Shown here piece by piece: positions 17,601 through 19,654 of a DNA stretch of 19,654 bases. Where the stretch lies: NCBI GenBank assembly GCA_000310025.1, contig FN648600.1:48636-68289 (forward strand), written 5' to 3'. The number at the start of each line of letters is the position of its first letter. The first letter of the stretch is position 1. Below the pieces are notes generated by a model. That model saw only the letters and a list, made by a program, of their open reading frames with translations, had not been told where the DNA came from and made no database searches. This stretch comes from Ectocarpus siliculosus. Taxonomy: Eukaryota > Sar > Phaeophyceae > Ectocarpales > Ectocarpaceae. The translations under genes and the position numbers were made by a program.

Positions 17601-19562
17601 AGTATCCATCTCCCCCTCGTCGCCACCTTCCCCTCGTCCCCCTGCGTTTTTGTTTGTCCAGGGAGTTGCAGAGATATGTACCGGCAGTGATTGCGCAAAA
17701 AAATTGGGGGGATGGGAAGCGTTACAAGGGTGGAGAGCCATCGCGCCGCCGGTAGATGCTCGCTCGTCCACCGGACGGATAACATGGTTGATGTGGGTAA
17801 GGAAACCAAGGAATTGGGGGTGGCAACCTGGGTCCGTTGTAGGCGACATCTGAGACTACAGATTCCGTCCTCGCCACATGCCCCGTAATTTTTTTTCTCC
17901 CCAACTTTCGATTGTTGAAGGCGCGAAAGCCGAAAAGAGAGCCGAGTTCGAAACAAACGGCGTCTCTCCCCCAAGCTCATCAGCGATTCATCTCCTTCCC
18001 ACGTCTCCTTTTCTTTTCGTGAGCTCGCCCCTTTTCGGCCTGCTAATGCGCGCGCCCGGGCCTCTGCAAAGCTGCAGCAAGCTCGTGCGAAGTCATCATG
18101 AAATCACCATCGTAGTGAACTACCCCACCAAGGATGCCAAACCTCCGAAGAAAAAAGGCCACCCAACTACTCGACAGGGCGCGCTCGCCTCCGTGGTCCC
18201 GGTGCGATGGACGTCTTCTTCTCCTCCTCCTCCTCCTCCTCCTCCTCCTCCTCCTCCTCCTCCTCCCTCTTCGTCCGCTTCCTCCTTCCCGTCCCGTTCG
18301 ATCCACTCCTGCGCGTCTCCCAGGCACCAGTCCAGCCGGGTCTCCAGGCTCACGCTCTGCCTGACCCCTAGGTCGGACCCGAACGCCGCGATGTCTCCTG
18401 CAACGCCCAAGAATCCACGCCGCTCCCAAGAATAAGACATGAAGGCGTGCGGGGGGTTTCCTGCTGTGCCACGGCATTCCAGGCTGCCGGCAATACACAC
18501 GTGTTGCCGCCTATGGAAAGATTGTCATATTTTTTTTTTATGCGGGCATTACTTATCCTGGAATTGCATCCCGAGGCAGTCTTTCCGCGAGGGACTTTAA
18601 GTTATTCTGCAACAACTCTCGCTGTAGTGCTGATCCCAAATCGTGCACATCATCTATGCGTTGCCCACATGTGAAGACGCACACATACCAATTTTTGTCT
18701 GATTTGGTTCAGGTTAGGTATTCAGCAAACGCGTTTTTTAAGTCCGTTGCGTGCTTCCATGGCTTGGATTTCTATGATGTTTTCGGAGGTGGACGCATGA
18801 TCGTTCTGGAGGCCACTCTACTGACTACTGGAGTTAAGACTTGAATTTAGGCCGACTTTCACAGGCTAAACGCGGACGCTGTAGTGGAGATCCCTAATCG
18901 TGCACATCATGGATTCATTCTATGGTCTTTTATCTCTACGATAGGCCAAGTGTCGGCCGAATCGGGAGACCGTAGTGTTTCAGCAAACCTCGGTGAAAGG
19001 TGGCTCCCAAGAGCTGAAAAGGTTGCGCTCAGCAGCAGAAAGCTGGTTCAGCTCAGATGTGATCGTGAGGCATTTCTCGCGTCCAAAGCAAAATCAAAGG
19101 GAAAACACAGCTTTCCGGTGGAGGGTATGATCTGCTTAAGGTGCCCGTGTGCTTGGTGGCACGACGAGATCTGTGTGAGGAGCACGAGGTGGTAAAAGAA
19201 CTGGACTCAGCCATGTCCAATCTGGGGAGGGGATGAAACTTTTTGTCAATTTCCTATAGGCGGCAACACGTGTGAATATGATCCAAGACGGTTTTCGAAA
19301 CGGCTCCGGAATAGAACGAGAGTGCGGGAGGCGTGAAGCACGGAGCGCACAATCCGCCGCCGCAACGAGAACAGTAAAAACAGAGTCCCACCCGCCCACC
19401 AGATGAAGATCAAGTGAAACAGAAGTCACTCGAGGTGCCGGGAGCTTCAGCTTCCTTTTGACTCCCACCATAGTACAGCAAAGGTTTTGTGGCCTCACCT
19501 CCAAGATTGAACGTCATGTCGTCGTCGAACGCTTCCCACGTGTCGATCACCAACGTGCGCGG
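14498..19562 (-). CDS. Tubulin-tyrosine ligase (TTL) family protein, 5' end probably outside the window
   Basis: ATP-grasp enzyme expected to ligate an amino acid to the C-terminus or side chain of tubulin or another substrate; function is inferred from family. Exons in gene order: 19562-19499, 18397-18171, 17641-17492, 17263-17197, 16617-16443, 15696-15573, 15176-15045 and 14689-14498. All are GT-AG and every phase agrees, giving 376 residues and a TAG. Motifs: GRWILKPSTLNKGAG (Lys at residue 112), REWVLQEYVERPLL, GRKFHLRAYALAVG, QVYVYDTVLL, HITNTARQ (210-217), FEHFGLDFLVDEDFHVWLLE with NPGPDFKQTG; Glu304 and Asn306 fit the conserved metal-binding pair. It resembles TTL proper more than the multi-domain polyglutamylases. 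The first listed exon follows a good acceptor (CGCCTTCAG), so more exons likely lie upstream. An ATG at 19613 in the same frame is an alternative start. Confidence 0.92.
14912..14981 (+). repeat. 35-bp tandem duplication in a TTL intron
   Basis: Two adjacent 35-bp copies (14912-14946 and 14947-14981) starting CTTCATGCCAAGG / CTTCACGCCAAGG and ending GGCGGAAGGGGAGAG, with two mismatches. Non-coding, in the last intron of the TTL gene. Confidence 0.9.
15045..15176 (-). CDS. TTL gene exon with the metal-binding LLEANPGP motif
   Basis: 44 codons in phase 0 between TTTCCCCCAG|GCC and CAG|GTACGT. Carries PLPGCFEHFGLDFLVDED and VWLLEANPGPDFKQ, the most diagnostic C-terminal stretch of TTL proteins; the Glu and Asn coordinate Mg-ATP in known structures. 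Confidence 0.95.
17431..17446. repeat. 16-bp perfect palindrome CGTATGCATGCATACG
   Basis: Self-complementary site in the 228-nt TTL intron between the exons at 17492 and 17263. No function can be assigned. Confidence 0.6.
17492..17641 (-). CDS. TTL gene exon with the ATP-binding WILKPS motif
   Basis: 50 codons between AACGCAG|GGG and CAG|GTAGGG. Contains GRWILKPSTLNKGAG, the nucleotide-binding segment of TTL enzymes, and ends REWVLQ, continuing directly as EYVERPLL in the next exon. Confidence 0.92.
18171..18397 (-). CDS. TTL gene exon encoding a poly-Gly linker
   Basis: Acceptor GTTGCAG|GA joins the phase-1 donor GGAG|GTGAGG at 19499/19498, giving FNLGGDIAAFGSD. Coding continues through TRLDWCLGDAQEWIERDGKE and 15 consecutive Gly to EEDVHRTGTTEASAPCR. 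The phase-0 donor A|GTAGTT at 18171/18170 is weak; an earlier GAC|GTCCAT is an alternative. The segment precedes the ATP-grasp core and is less conserved-looking than the later exons. Confidence 0.7.
18221..18266 (+). repeat. (TCC)n / (GGA)n microsatellite inside a coding exon
   Basis: About 15 triplets that encode consecutive Gly on the minus strand within the TTL gene. Whole-triplet length changes would alter only the linker length. Confidence 0.9.
18621..18910 (+). repeat. Direct repeat pair in TTL intron 1
   Basis: GCTGTAGTGCTGATCCC followed by AAATCGTGCACATCAT at 18621-18653 recurs, with a few substitutions, at 18878-18910. The 224 bp between them contain no recognisable gene. They could flank or belong to a decayed repeat element; no terminal inverted repeats were seen. 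Confidence 0.7.
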
Positions 19563-19623
19563 CTGAAGGCGAAAAAGGAGGTGCGTCGGGGGAGACGCAG
19601 TCGTGTAGGGCATGCGAGGAACA

Positions 19624-19643
19624 GGGGGGGGGGGGGGGGGGGG
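19624..19643 (+). repeat. Poly-G tract of 20
   Basis: Uninterrupted G-run near the right window edge, upstream of the first visible TTL exon. Length likely uncertain. Confidence 0.9.
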
Positions 19644-19654
19644 ATCCTCGTCGG

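Noticed and set aside
17878-18435. 185-codon plus-strand frame with poly-Pro and poly-Ser
   Set aside because: Antisense of the poly-Gly TTL exon; the minus strand has consistent splice sites and family motifs.

Overview
The window looks like nuclear DNA of an intron-rich eukaryote, most probably a stramenopile of the brown-alga (Ectocarpus-like) type. The reasons are short GC-rich coding exons (about 60-230 nt, one of 0.9 kb), GT-AG introns of 0.2-1.1 kb, many homopolymer and dinucleotide tracts (poly-G, poly-C, GT, CT, CAG, CGG), TTAGGG-like interstitial repeats, and no ribosome-binding sites or operons. The taxon is inferred from genome style and was not tested by any search.

Two protein genes can be rebuilt by joining exons whose splice sites and phases agree. 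The first, on the plus strand (4929-11747), encodes an F-box protein with about seven WD40 blades. It has roughly ten exons and a model of about 698 residues. An FBXW-type protein is expected to be the substrate receptor of an SCF (Skp1-Cullin-F-box) ubiquitin ligase. Its third blade carries a Gly-rich insert of about 235 residues. Its first intron ends in a tandem array that copies the intron 1/exon 2 junction.

The second, on the minus strand (19562-14498), encodes a tubulin-tyrosine-ligase (TTL) family ATP-grasp enzyme. Eight exons join in phase to give 376 residues that end in a stop codon. Its 5' end probably lies beyond the right edge of the window. It carries a (Gly)15 tract encoded by a CCT/CTC microsatellite.

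The two genes converge, with about 2 kb of unassigned DNA between their poly(A) signals (12436-14482). The left 4.9 kb has no gene I can identify; it holds G-tracts, a 32-bp tandem duplication, a diverged direct repeat and two weak exon-like candidates. I saw no tRNA, rRNA, CRISPR array, intact transposon or obvious novel multi-gene system. The items most worth checking are the duplicated splice junction in intron 1, the insert inside the WD40 propeller, and the G-rich telomere-like minisatellites.
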